Assembly: GCA_963853835.1 (NCBI GenBank)
Contig: OY970829.1
Coordinates: forward strand, 78,924,901 to 78,988,900
Origin: Calendula officinalis
Taxonomy: Eukaryota; Streptophyta; Magnoliopsida; Asterales; Asteraceae
Direction: 5' to 3'
Length of the DNA stretch: 64,000 nucleotides
Both the position numbers and the translations under genes were made by a program. Below, piece after piece: positions 44,445 through 55,809 of this stretch (the stretch's first letter is position 1; each line of letters starts with the position of its first letter). The notes under the pieces were generated by a model. The model ran no database searches. It was not told the origin of the DNA and saw nothing but the letters and a program-made list of their open reading frames with translations.

Positions 44445-47400
44445 ATGTTTATGGATTTAAAAGTTGCTTCTTGGAATATCCGTAGTATGAATCAAAGGAA
44501 AAAGCAGAATGAAGTCCTTGATTTTATCAAAGATGAAAGGATCCAGGTTTGTGCAGTGTTGGAAACTCATGTAAAAGAAGATAAAATGGATAAGGTGATG
44601 AATAGAGCTCTTGGAGGTTGGGAATGGATTTCTAATGTGTGTTATAGTAAGAAAGGGTGTAGAATTGTTGTCGGATGGGATAAGAATATTGTCCATGTGA
44701 ATAATATTTTCTGCTCTAGGCAGACTATTTTGTGCTGTATTGAAAAAATCCATGATAAAAGTATATTTTTCTGCAATTTTGTGTATGCTGCTAATGATGG
44801 AAGGGAGAGAAGAATTTTATGGAAGGATCTTTATATGGCCAAGATTATTATAAATGGGCACCCATGGATTTTGATGGGTGATTTTAATGTTACTTTAAAG
44901 TGTGCAGAGCACTCTTTGGGAAGTTCAGTAATTACCAATGAGATGCAAGAATTTGTTGATTGTGTGAATAATATTGAGGTAGAGGATATATGCAGCTCGG
45001 GTCTCCACTACACATGGATTAAATCGCCTAAAAAACCTATAACTAGCATAATGAAAAAGCTGGATAGAGGTATGGCAAATTCTCAATTTAATGCGGCTTA
45101 TGGTCAGGCTTATGTTGAATTCAAGCCGTTTATTACCTCAGATCATAGTCAAGTGGTGCTTATAATGAAAGGGCAATTACCTAGAAAGCAGAAATCCTTT
45201 AGATTCCCGAATTTTGTTGCTAAGAAGGATGAATTTATTCCTACTATGCAGCAACACTGGGCGGCTGATTTTGTTGGTAAAAAAATGTATATTCTGGTCA
45301 AACCTATGAAAAATATGAAATATCATATAAACCAATTAAGTTGGAAAAAAGGGAATATTCATGACCTGGTAGTCAATACAAAATTAAAGCTAAAGGATGC
45401 TCAGGCTGCCATGGATGCTAACCCTCATGATATTATGGTAAAAAGAGAAGTCTCTGTACTTTTGGAAGAATATGAGGCTGCTGTTAAGGATGAGGAAGAG
45501 TTGTTACTGCATAATGCTAAAGTGAATTGGATAAAGAATGGGGATAAGAACACAAAATTTTTTCATCATTCTATAAAAAGCAGGAAACAAAAGAACAGAA
45601 TTATATGCATCAAAGATGATAGTGGCAATAAAATTGGAGATAAGATGGCTGACCAGTTTGTGAATCATTTTCAGAAGTTTCTTGAGGCAAAAGATGATTC
45701 CAAACAAATGGAAAATATAGAAACTTTGTTCAGTTTTAAACTGAATAATGAAGAAGCAAATTTAATGATTGCAGAAGTGACTAATGCAGAGATAAAAGAG
45801 GCTATGTTTGATATTGGGGAAAACAGAGCTCCTGGCCCAGATGGATTTACATCCACTTTTTTCAAGTATTCCTGGAATATTATTGAAAATGATGTGTGTG
45901 ATGCTATTAAGGAATTTTTCAAAACTGGAAAACTTTTAGGAGAGATTAATGCCACTATCATTAATCTTGTTCCTAAGGTTACTAATCCGGAAAAAGTGGT
46001 GGATTTTAGACCAATTGCATGTTGCAATGTGCTATACAAATGTATTAGCAAGATTCTTACCAACCGGATCAAAGGAAGCCTGAATAAACTGGTTAATATG
46101 AATCAGAGTGCCTTTATACCGGGTAGGATTATTCATGATAATCTTATGGTTACACAAGAGCTTATGAAAGGGTATGGTAGAAAGAATGGGTCAAAAAGGT
46201 GTGCTTTTAAAATCGATATAGCAAAGGCTTATGATACGGTTAACTGGAATTTTCTGAAACAGATATTAATTCACTTTGGATTTCATATGAAAATGGTGCA
46301 GTGGATTATGACATGTCTCAATACTGCTTCCTTTACTATATGTTTAAATGGTGAAAGGAAAGGATATTTTAAAAGTGGAAGAGGGTTAAGACAAGGTGAT
46401 CCAATATCACCTTACTTTTTTACTCTTGTTATGGAAGTATTCTCCCTTATGCTAACCAGGAAGATTGCTAGCACCCCTGAGTTTAAATATCATAAAGGTT
46501 GTAAAGAACTCAAGTTGACACACTGATGCCTTGCAGATGATTTACTTGTGTTCTGTCATGGTGATAATAAATCAGTAAAGACAATTAAAGATGCCCTAAA
46601 TGAGTTCAGTAACTCCTCTGGCCTTCTCCCTAATATTGGAAAGAGCACATTATTTTGCTGTAATATATCAGAAGAAGAGAAGAAGAATATAATTGAGAAT
46701 CTGCCATTTCAAATTGGTAAACTCCCTATGAAATATTTAGGAGTACCATTAATTGACAAAAAGATAGGTATAACTGATTGCAAGTTACTGATAAGTAGAG
46801 TTAAAAATAAGGTTGATAATTGGCAGCACAAATACCTTTCATACGCAGGAAAATTGCAATTGGTTGCTTCTGTTTTAGCATTTATACATGTGTACTGGGC
46901 TTCGGTTTTTCTTCTCCCTAAGACTATTATTAGGGATATTGAAAGGATCTTAAAAAACTTCCTATGGAATCAGGGCAAAACTAATAAAACTAATGCCATG
47001 GTTGCATGGAAAATGGTTTGCAAACCTAAAAGTCAAGGAGGTCTGGGTTTAAAAAGTTTGGGTCCTTGGAATGAGGCTCTTTTGAGTAAACAAATTTGGA
47101 ATATTGCAGCTAAGAAGAAATCCCTATGGGTTGAGTGGGTTAACCTAGTCAAACTCAAAGGTAGGAGCATATGGGATATAAAGGCTAAAAATCAAGATAG
47201 TTGGATGTGGAAGACAATATCGAGCCTAAGAGGGAAAATGAGAAACTCTATTATCCATGTTATTGGTAATGGTATGTAGGGGTGAGCATGGGGCGGTTTG
47301 GGGCGGTTTTTAACTAAAACCAAACCCCGCCCCGAAAGTTCGGGTTTTGAGAATTACACCCCGTTCGGTTTCGGGTTTTTTCGGTTTCGGTTTTTCGGGT

Positions 47401-48756
47401 TTTTCGGTTCGGTTTCGGGTTTTTTCAGTTTTTTAGTTTCCTTTAAATTTACCAACTTGTTACCTTAAAAACTAATATTATGATTCAAACTTCCAAACCT
47501 TAACTCATTTCATTATAAATAAAAAACAACTAGTAAGCTTAATATAATGTAATAATAAATTCAACTAACATAATCTGAAAAAATTAATAATATAATAACA
47601 TTCAACCATCTTTCGTAACAATCTTAGTCAATGTCTTCATCCATAGAAGTTTCATTGCATGGTTGCTTTCCTTTTGCAAATAAATTTATATCAAATCTTT
47701 TAAAAATATAAGAATATTTTTATAAAACTTGAAAAATACATAAAGGCGGGGCGGGGCGGGTTTTTCGGTTTGGTTTTTCATATGCCCCCGAAAACCGCCC
47801 CAAACATTCGGGTTTTCCAAAAATCAAAACCGTTGATGTCGGTTTTTCAAATGGTTCGGTTTTTTCGGTTCGATTTTTTCGGGTTTTTCGGGTTCGGTTC
47901 GGTTTTTCGGTTTTTATGCTCACCCCTAATGGTATGGATACTTCCATGTGGTATGATAAATGGTGTAGTCATAGTCCTCTGAGTCATATTATTGATAGAA
48001 GACAACGTTTTGAGGATAATGTTGCTCATGATATTACAGTAAAAGACATGATGCATAATGGTGTTTGGAATTGGCCTCCTAATTGGATTGAAAAATTTCC
48101 TGCTCTTTTGAATATTATCCCTCCCCAAATTGTTGAAAACAGGAAAGATGAAGTTAAATGGGATATGGGAAATGGGAAATTAGTTAATTTTTCAATTCGG
48201 AATGTGTGGTTAAAATTGTATCAAAATAATGAGGATGATGTTAAATGGTGGAAGTTTATTTGGTTTGCTCAGGGATGCCCAAGACAAGCTTTTATTTTAT
48301 GGTTGGCTGTGCAAAAGAGACTTCAAACACAAGATCGAATTTTGAAATGGCAGCCTAATGTCATTATGTTATGCCCTTTATGCAGATCGTGTGCTGACTC
48401 CCACAACCATTTGTTTTTTGGTTGTGTGTATGCTAACGATATATGGTGCAGATTAAAGATGATGATTTATGCTCAAAATTTCCCCAATAACTGGGATGGT
48501 ATTGTTGATAGTATGTCGAATTCAGGCTGCAATAACAACATAAGAAGTGTGCTCCGTAGAATGGGTTTAGCTGCTGCAGTTTACTTTATATGGTTATGCA
48601 GAAAAATGAGAAGGAAGATGCAATATTTGCTCGAATTAAAGAGAACATAAAAGGGCAGCTGGCTTGCTTACAAGTTAAAGACTCTAAAAATGTCAAAGTA
48701 GTGGCTGCAGATTGGGACGTAAGGTTGCAAATCAAGGAAAGTAAAAAGCTAGTTTG
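44445..48756 (+). pseudogene. LINE ORF2: endonuclease-reverse transcriptase, split by a hAT MITE
   Basis: ATG 44445 or 44451 (MDLKVASWNIRSMNQ). The endonuclease has all key motifs: SWNIRS, LETHVK, MGDFNVT and TSDHSQ. The RT runs RAPGPDGFTSTFF, FKIDIAKAYDTVNW and GLRQGDPISPYFFT. A TGA at 46524-46526 sits just before the active site, which reads LADD rather than F/YADD. The frame continues through KYLGVPLIDKK until the MITE at 47277 brings a TAG. It resumes at 47937 (DTSMWYDKW) with the zf-RVT region (CPLCRSCADSHNHLFFGC). A frameshift in an A-run near 48602 shifts to the last 50 codons, ending TGA 48754-48756. Confidence 0.94.
47277..47928. mobile_element. hAT-type MITE inside LINE ORF2
   Basis: 652 bp with perfect 13-bp inverted ends TAGGGGTGAGCAT / ATGCTCACCCCTA and the perfect 8-bp duplication ATGGTATG (47269-47276 and 47929-47936). 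Removing the element and one duplication restores the LINE frame. The subterminal regions are dense in GGTTTTTCGG / CGGTTTCGG and GGGGCGG blocks. Confidence 0.97.
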
Positions 48757-48940
48757 ACAGTTTTGTAGAATGAGTTTTTTGTTGTTTTGTATGTTGTGGT
48801 TTTGTTGTTGGCCGAATGTTCTTGTAATTTGTTGATGGTTAATAATATATTTGGTGTTCTTGGGTTGGGGTGATGGCAATGCCGAAGCTCCATTCCCTTG
48901 AACCTTTTTCTTGAAAGAAAAAAAAAACTATTGTGAAATC

Positions 48941-49388
48941 TTGTTTGTTTATGGTTGGTATCATACTTTCATATATTAGAATATATATGGGAATCAGCTT
49001 TAATAACCCACAAAAATAAAAAAGTTTCATTTGATGTGAATGGTCATTGGCTTTATGTAATACACATGAACAAAATTAAAAATGTAAGGTTAATGGCTTA
49101 GAATAGAACATGGGGTACGAGACTAGTTATAGCTCTATCATAGAGGAAATCTCCTCTTTGGCGACGTTATGCCACGATGGAGGCTCCGTCAAATTGATTC
49201 TCTCTGTGGCCACAGCCTAAAGGTAAAAGTGAGTTTTTTTTTTTTTTTTATTGTGATTGATTTAGAATATTTTTTATTGGTCCCAAACAAGTGTTATAAG
49301 ATGTTAAACCAGATAGGGTAATTTTAAGGTAGATGTTAAAATCATATTAAAGGGGGAGAAATGACTTTAACATGGCTATAACATAGAA
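48941..49388. other. Intergenic DNA right of the LINE
   Basis: Contains an 18-base T run with a few A (about 49232-49250). Nothing else recognised. Confidence 0.35.
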
Positions 49389-49389
49389 C

Positions 49390-49420
49390 CACACCTTGTG
49401 TTCTTAGAGCACAAGGTGTG
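49390..49420. repeat. Perfect 11-bp hairpin
   Basis: CACACCTTGTG, a 9-nt loop, then CACAAGGTGTG. It lies in a stretch with several CTTAGTTATA(A/G)C repeats (49420-49520) next to the PIF-like ORF remnant, possibly the subterminal part of that element. Confidence 0.6.
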
Positions 49421-49688
49421 GGAGCTTAGTTATTGCTTAGTTATAGCATTTTTTGTCCTATAACTTGCCTATAACTAAGAGATGGAAATGTGACTCCTTG
49501 GGGGCTTAGTTATAACCATGTTATAGGAGTCCCACTTAGTTTTTTTCTTCTTTTTTGTATATTTAAAGGACGAAAACATAAATTAAAAATATGATTAATT
49601 AAAATACGAACGATACATTAAAAAGACGAAAATTAAAAATACGGAAAATTAAAAATACGGAAAATTAAAAAACATAGAAATCAAGATC

Positions 49689-50063
49689 GATATTTGTTTC
49701 GAATCCTTTCCTTCTGCAACTCGACCAACGCTTTATTTTCCTCCGACATATGTGTCGTGTCGATTCCAAGGAATGACAACGCCTTGTATCTCGATCTTTC
49801 CTTTTGGTGCTTCGATTTCAAAGCTCGATCTTTCTCTAAATTTGTTTCAATCATTTCCTTGAATTCGTCTTTTTTAGTAACATTTGTTGTTGCGTTTGTA
49901 TGAACGCAAGTTGTTCCGGGGTTAAGGGTTGGTTAAATGGATTTACAAACGGTTGGCTAAATGGTGCGTTTGATGATTGTGGAGCCGAACTAGATGAAGC
50001 CGTTGACGGGAACATGCTTTGGAAAGCAATCAATTGATTAATGAAATCGTTGTGGTTAGACAT
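49689..50063 (-). pseudogene. Remnant of a PIF/Harbinger-type Myb/trihelix-like protein, internally deleted
   Basis: Minus frame 50063..49851 (MSNHNDFINQLIAFQSMF, then LTPEQLAFIQTQQQMLL) looks like the Asn/Pro/Gln-rich N-terminus of plant proteins annotated as glutathione S-transferase T3-like or NAM-associated. After NSRK it hits a stop. A shifted frame from about 49870 to 49689 reads EFKEMIETNLEKDRAL, then GIDTTHMSEENKALVE and ERIRNKYRS, the C-terminus of the same family. The central Myb/SANT DNA-binding part is missing, as if deleted. Family call from memory of the layout; not certain. Confidence 0.5.
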
Positions 50064-51140
50064 TGTAAAAGATTTAAGAAGATGAAGTGTATAAAAAGAT
50101 GGTATAAATTTTAGATGAAAAGGTTGGCATCTATAAAATCTCTCACTTACACGGGGTATTTTAGGAAAATTAAAATCTATCAGTCTTAAAATAGAAGTCG
50201 CTCATTAAAATTGATCTATTTTAGTAATTAGTTCTAACAAAAATTTAATTATGTAATTAGATCTTATTTTTCTATAATACTATTGATAGTGCATTTATGT
50301 TTATAATCAATAGTTCATTAATCAAATATTATTTGTAAATAATACCGACTCAGAAACAAACCTAAACCGTATTCTGGACCCGATCCCATACTTATTTGCT
50401 AGCCACCGTATAAAATATACACTTCATGTTTCATACAACAATTTATAAACGTCAATTTTACTGTTCAGGGGAAAGTATTCAGCTTGTTACTCATTTTGCT
50501 TTATTACTTCTCAAATTCGATTTTCCAAAAAAACAATGACAGATAAAACAAAAGATGTACCTACCTCAACTGGTTAACAATGTCAAACACCACCCAATAC
50601 TTTACATTAACACCAAATTAGTTGCTTCCCTAAAATACTAAAGAGAAAACATCGTCAGTCAGTCGTCACCAAATTTACCAATCTTCAAAATACTTGATCT
50701 GATTTCGGTTTAAATCAATACCCACTACGAAGAAATTGTGTTCGGAAATGCTAATAAAACAAGGGTATACTTTTCTATTTTGCAAAACGCAGTGTTGTAG
50801 CTTATTTTACGATATCACATGCTTGGTTAGCTTACAATTATATAATAAATGTACGGAGAAGTTACTAGGAAACACCATCAATTGAAAAAAAAAATAAGGG
50901 TTTCTCAGCGAAACTTCCATTTGGTAATTCGATTTTGGCCTCCCATGAATCAGAAAAAGCACTCTGTTTCTTAGCTTATCTGGGATTATGAAGGCACACA
51001 AGCAACCACACTAGTCTAGAAAAAGAATAAACTTACACAAAAGCAATCAATCTAAAATCAAATGTTAAAAGTTGAAGATACTTACCAACGTTGATATATG
51101 AGACTTACAGCGCATGATCGAGGTGGAAGATGCGTGTTTG
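50064..51140. other. Intergenic DNA, possible non-coding transcript on the minus strand
   Basis: No convincing reading frame. On the minus strand, directly downstream of the promoter motifs at 51141-51235, ATGCGCTGTAAGTCTCATAT (51117-51098) is followed by a GTAAGT donor at about 51087-51082 and an acceptor-like TTTTTCTAG at about 51016. A spliced small gene or RNA host gene is possible, but no RNA fold or family was recognised. Confidence 0.25.
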
Positions 51141-51235
51141 TTTATATAGAGAATCAAATCAAAAACCCTAAAAGCCCTTGTTAATATGAAAAACAAAACT
51201 ATTCGTTATGGAGCCCAGCCCAGCCCAATAGTCCA
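51141..51235 (-). promoter_or_regulatory. Promoter with site II, telo-box and TATA motifs
   Basis: On the minus strand in order: tandem site II elements TGGGCTGGGCTGGGCT (about 51232-51217), a telo-box TTTTAGGGTT (about 51175-51166) and a TATA box TATATAAA (51148-51141). This combination is known from plant ribosomal-protein, translation-related and snoRNA gene promoters. The transcript would run left from about 51115. Confidence 0.55.
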
Positions 51236-51319
51236 AGCTTAGCTGGAATGGTCTCACTTGAAATTGAATATACCAAATCATATGATTTTTATGTTTTAGT
51301 AATGATTGTTATGAAAAAA

Positions 51320-51321
<2 letters not shown>

Positions 51322-51377
<56 letters not shown>
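51322..51377. repeat. (TA)n microsatellite
   Basis: 56 bp of uninterrupted TA. It is palindromic, so it can extrude, and length is probably polymorphic and error-prone in assembly. Confidence 0.95.
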
Positions 51378-51380
<3 letters not shown>

Positions 51381-51969
51381 CATTTTTTTATTAAATTTCT
51401 TGTATCAAACAAGAGAAATGATGCAATATATATATGTATATATAATAACAATTCACAATATATAAAATATAAAATATTTTACATATATCTTGTCATATTG
51501 TTAAAGGTATATGATTTCTACATGCAATTATATAATTTATTTTTAAATATTGAATAATGTGGTACATTGTGTAATTTAAATTGCATAGAAATCTGTTTTT
51601 TTGAGGGTCCTATCTTATATTCTGGTGACATGATAGGAAGATGAGAGCACATGGTTTTGGTTAGTAGTTTTTTCTTGTGTCTCATCTACAAGTGGCAAAA
51701 CGAATGTGTGGTGGAAAGGAGATCCAAACTTGCTTGTTTTTTATCCAAAAAAACATCCTTTGGGGTATTAAATTTTATTACATTAAGTGAAAAAATATGT
51801 ATTCAATCAAAAGATTATCGATCTTATTTAGGCATCATTATTTGAAGCATAGATATATAGTTGAGACAAAAACACCCTAAATTTTACAGATTTGTTCCAA
51901 GTGCGACCTTAAAATAGTTGATGTAGATTTGCCAATATTATAGTTATAGGTAATAAAAACCAATAGTGG
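51378..51969. other. AT-rich DNA downstream of the acyltransferase gene
   Basis: 3' flank or 3' UTR of the minus-strand gene. The open frame at 51651-51845 (plus) has no family features. Confidence 0.35.
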
Positions 51970-53229
51970 TTAAGTTTTCACAATGGGGGATGGTCGGATA
52001 TTGAAATAAGTAGCGGACCCTAAATAGAGGCATACCAAGGATACGTAGACTTTAAACCAAAAAGACCAAAAAAGGGTTAGAAAGATACAAAGAGAGGTAA
52101 AGAGAATGACCCAAAAAGCATTAAGTAAGCAGGGTACAGTAGAAATGTCTCCTTCTATTCCTTGGTTAGGGAAGCACCGGTTTGAATAGAAATCTGACAG
52201 CAATTTGTCCTTTCTGCTGAATGCCTCAATTAACCAACAACCAACCATTTCCTCAGACGTTGGAATGTCGGCTACAACAATACGCCGTATGTGGATATGA
52301 ACTTCAGATGGCGCCACCCCAAATGCATTGTCTATGAAACTTGGGCAACGCCTTTTGTAACCAATTGTGATGTCATAAACTGCATGCAATTTATTATCAT
52401 GTAATTAATGAAAACCAAATTCAGAATTAAGCAAGGAAATTACCTGCATCCAGACAGCCCCTTAGTTCCTCCAAACACGCACTGAAACCCTTGGTTTTTG
52501 GGAGCAGGACATTATGTAAGATAGGTAGTCCTTTTTCTGAAGCAAATTTCTGGCTACGAATGCATTTCTCTTCACTGCAACAAAATAAATAAATATACTA
52601 ATTCCAATGTTACCAACAAAAAAAAAAAAAAAAAGTGTTTTGTGTCAACGTTTGAAACAAGTATAATAATAAATGCATTACGTGAAATCAGTGCCCTCGG
52701 GAAAAACAGCAAGCCAAAGAGGATCTTGGTAATTGTTAAAACTTGATAGCATATTTCTCATCACTGACTCATCCACTTCCCATTTTCTCTCAACCGAAAT
52801 AAATTCCAGAATCTGAAAAGCCCAACCGAAAACCGGCAGTTTCATCAAACTACTTTTAAGAACATACTTAATATACCCTAAACGCCCTTTCCGCAAACCA
52901 AGATCCCATAAGTACATCCAGTCAACTTCAGTTCTATGATTTGCAATAATCAACACTCGTTCGTTTGCAGGAACATTTTCACCACAAAAAACTACTTTGG
53001 TTTTGTTTATTTTCTCAAATAGAAAAGGCCATAAAGCTAACCAACTGCCAAAGAAAAAAGCAGTTGCTTTCCTGCTGTAATGGATACTGAAAAGTCTTAC
53101 AATAACAGCCGTGATAAACCCGCAAAAGACTAAAATCACAAAAGCTGTTGAAAGTAATATTAGCAAACAAAATATGCCTCTTAACAATCTTAATGGAGTT
53201 ACAACTCGTGTTTCTGGGTTGACTTCCAT
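51970..53229 (-). CDS. 1-acyl-sn-glycerol-3-phosphate acyltransferase (LPAT4/5-like), three coding exons
   Basis: Transfers an acyl chain from acyl-CoA to lysophosphatidate to make phosphatidate; LPAT4/5-type plant enzymes are membrane proteins of the ER. Exons on the minus strand: 53229..52682, 52574..52444 and 52379..51970, all with GT-AG introns in matching phase, giving 362 residues and TAA. Start ATG 53229 (MEVNPETRVVTPL); an upstream in-frame GTG is not used. There is an N-terminal hydrophobic segment at about 18-47, the catalytic NHRTEVD at 97-103, the FPEGTDFT block at 176-183, and two hydrophobic C-terminal spans (FWVILFTSLCIFLTL region). Length is close to the usual 370-390. No frameshift or stop; this is the one complete host gene in the window. 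The 4/5 versus 3 class is inferred from overall pattern. Confidence 0.93.
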
Positions 53230-53246
53230 CTTCTTTCCCACAATTA

Positions 53247-53285
53247 TTAAAAAACCATGGTTTTGTAATTATAGTATTTGGACAT
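53247..53285 (-). promoter_or_regulatory. Upstream ORF in the acyltransferase 5' leader
   Basis: If the leader is spliced at the acceptor TGGCAG (AG at 53288-53287), the second leader exon begins GATGTCC and opens a 12-residue uORF, MSKYYNYKTMVF, ending TAA 17 nt before the main ATG. It has two in-frame ATGs. Such uORFs commonly lower main-ORF translation; here that is inference. Confidence 0.45.
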
Positions 53286-54600
53286 CCTGCCAGAAAAGAG
53301 TTGATAAAGAACAATTAGTATGACTTATTGTATTATAATCATAGTTTATATAACCAAGCACAGTGTGGCCTACAAAATAAATATAGGCAAATCCAACAAC
53401 TACTTATTACAATGTGGCCTACAAAATAAGCTATGTCCTAATCACCAACTTCTTTTTCTTTCTAGTTTTAGCAAAGGAAATGCATACATTCTACTAAACA
53501 TGATTATAAAAATGTAAGAAACTATACTTAAGAATAAGCGATGTAAACCCAAATCGACCCATTGACCAAACTATTAGGTCAGATTCCAACCGCCAGATAT
53601 TATAATTCTCTCATGAAATTTGGTAATTCATCAAAGAAGAATAACTAAAGCATGTGATAAGGATTAAGGGGAGTATAGATTGAAAATTGAACAACAAATA
53701 TCAAAGTACTGAATGAAAAATTACCTTCTAACAAGTGTTCTGAATGAAAAATATTCAAAGCTTTAACCCTCTACATTATTTAAATAAATAATGTTTAATT
53801 AAAAAAAGAATGAAAAATATATGTTTTCTGATGAAACTGTCTTAAGGTTAGCAACTTCTGTCCATTTCTTCTAGCTCATATGTTTTACCATGTGATCAAC
53901 CATATAACCTTACTTTTGTGATATCTTTTAGGTAAGGAATACAATGCTATTATCTAACTTTAAAGATTCAATTGTGTAATGTATTACATCATTAAAACTG
54001 CTGCTAACTACTGCTAAAACTTTCATTGGAGAATTTTATCCAACAATTGGTGTTCATTATAAAACAAAATGCGTGCACAGTGCCAATAGTAAAATTCAAG
54101 TTTTCAAAAAGAAATAATAATAAATTATCATGGACAAATCACGCATCCACAGATTACATTTCTAATTAAACAAAACCAGCAAAAGTAAACCGCCTATGAT
54201 TAGCAAATCTTTCCGACAACACAAATGACTAATTAAATATATCGATTTATTCCATACACATGCAGCTTCAATACAGCTTTAATTGAACAAAAAATGTACT
54301 TATTTCTGCTACTAATCCTGGTGAAGATCAAAACTTAAATGATTCTAATCAGATGCACAGGAATTCATCGCGTAAGTTTATCCCATCGATGAATCGTGAT
54401 GACATACATATGAAATGATTACATATGAAGCTAATTAGATGTAAAAGAGGATGATATTACCTGATCGATGTTTTCTAGGGTTTAAATGGCACTGTAACGG
54501 ACCGGTAATGGCGAACGGCTACAGTGATTCTTACCCAAAATCTTGAAAGAGAGAGAAACAGAACGCTGTTTATAATTCGACTTGGATTTTACACCGTCTT
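53286..54600 (-). other. Acyltransferase 5' leader intron and first non-coding exon
   Basis: Minus strand: a probable non-coding exon, about 54600-54461, with a CT-rich leader (TTTCTCTCTCTTTC) ends at CGATCAG followed by GTAATA (54460-54455). The intron of about 1.17 kb is AT-rich and ends at TGGCAG (53287). No other gene is seen within it. Inferred from splice-site quality and leader-like composition; transcript data would be needed to confirm. Confidence 0.45.
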
Positions 54601-55294
54601 CGGCTTTATTATTGCTTTGAGGAAAAAGAGAAGACAATTGCTTTGTTATTTATGAATTTGGTCACTAAGTATTTCTTTTTACAGTCCTACCCATTTTTTA
54701 AAATTATCTTTCAATTAAGTAATAACAATAGTTAACACGTCTACCTGCGTATGGATTCGCCTGTTCAAAATGTGTATAAAACTTGTCAACTTTTTTTGCT
54801 AGTTTAAGGATACCAATATGGCATTTAATAGTTTCAGACTATTTTTTTTATTGATAATCTAAATCTTTCTAGTTATTATTAAAGCGTAATACATCTAGTC
54901 AATCCTATTTAAGCCTCTTTCACACTTTAAAAAAGGAGTGAATTTCAGTTGTTCCATTGACGTTACCCCTATCGACTCATCAGAAAAGATACGTTTAATT
55001 CTAGGCAATAATACAAAAGAGAAATAATGATTACACGAACACAGTACATGGTTCAGCCGATTAATATGACTAAGTTACGTCAACGGAGAGAGCGGTGAGC
55101 TATAATATAGACAATAAAATTTGTCCACGTGACTTCTACTTTGTCAAAATCCACATTATTGAACTCTAATTGGTGAAAATGATGAAATTTTTTACCTCAC
55201 AAAATTATCAATTTCACCAAGTAGAAGTGTAGAACTATTAATGTTAGATTTTCAATGTATGAACTTGGCACTTCTAGGTGATGATGGTTTCTAT
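54601..55294. other. Intergenic DNA upstream of the acyltransferase gene
   Basis: Presumed promoter region; no clear TATA assigned and nothing else recognised. Confidence 0.35.
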
Positions 55295-55688
55295 TAGGGC
55301 TGTTAAAACTGACACGACACGACAAAATTACACGAAACGAAACGAAATTAGGACGAAATTGAAATTTTGAATTCGTGTTCGTGTTGTGTAAAACAAACAC
55401 AAAGTTGTGTCGTGTCGTGTTCGTGTTCAGAGATTAATACGAAATTGACACGATAGTTATGATTTTGGGAATATTTAGAAATTAATGTTATATTTTTGTC
55501 ATGTTTGTCGGGTTTATCGGGTTTTTAACATGTAATAAGTAAGAAATTTGTTATTTTTGTAATTTATTTTATGATGTCGTGTTTATCGTATTTTAATTGG
55601 GTCGTATTCGTGTTAACAAAATGGCTTCGTGTCATGTTGTTTTCGTGTTGAACGAATTCGTGTCATGTCATAATATCTTTAACCTCTA
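55295..55688. mobile_element. hAT-like element rich in ACACGA repeats
   Basis: Begins TAGGGCTGTTAAAACTGACA with ACACGACACGAC, ACGAAACGAAACGAAATT and CGTGTTCGTGTTG blocks, and ends near CTTTAACCTCTA, a decayed complement of the left end. It matches the partial copy at 41575 over its first 120 bp or so. An 8-bp duplication was not seen, so the right boundary is approximate. Confidence 0.6.
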
Positions 55689-55809
55689 ATACGTGTCGTG
55701 TTTCTCTAATTAGGATTTCCCGTTCAAAAAAAAAAAGTTAATACCACTAATTTGAAGGTAATATCTTTGAATTTTGGGTATTGTTAACTTTATTTTCTTG
55801 GAAGGTGAT

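Larger units (their letters stand above)
42580..48925 (+). mobile_element. Full-length L1-type LINE (zinc-knuckle ORF1 family), with a hAT MITE inside
   Basis: Flanked by the perfect 15-bp duplication AACTATTGTGAAATC (42565-42579 and 48926-48940). It holds a 5' UTR of about 240 bp, ORF1, ORF2, a 3' UTR of about 160 bp and a tail of about ten A. About 5.7 kb without the MITE. Distinct from the LINE at 32880: ORF1 has no RRM and the 3' ends differ. Confidence 0.95.

Noticed and set aside
49694..49903. 69-codon plus-strand frame
   Set aside because: It is the reverse complement of the Myb-like C-terminal frame on the minus strand.
51166..51175. Interstitial telomere repeat
   Set aside because: Only one AAACCCTA unit; better explained as a promoter telo-box next to site II motifs.
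53320..53517. 65-codon plus-strand frame in the acyltransferase leader intron
   Set aside because: AT-rich, no family features, opposite to the gene.
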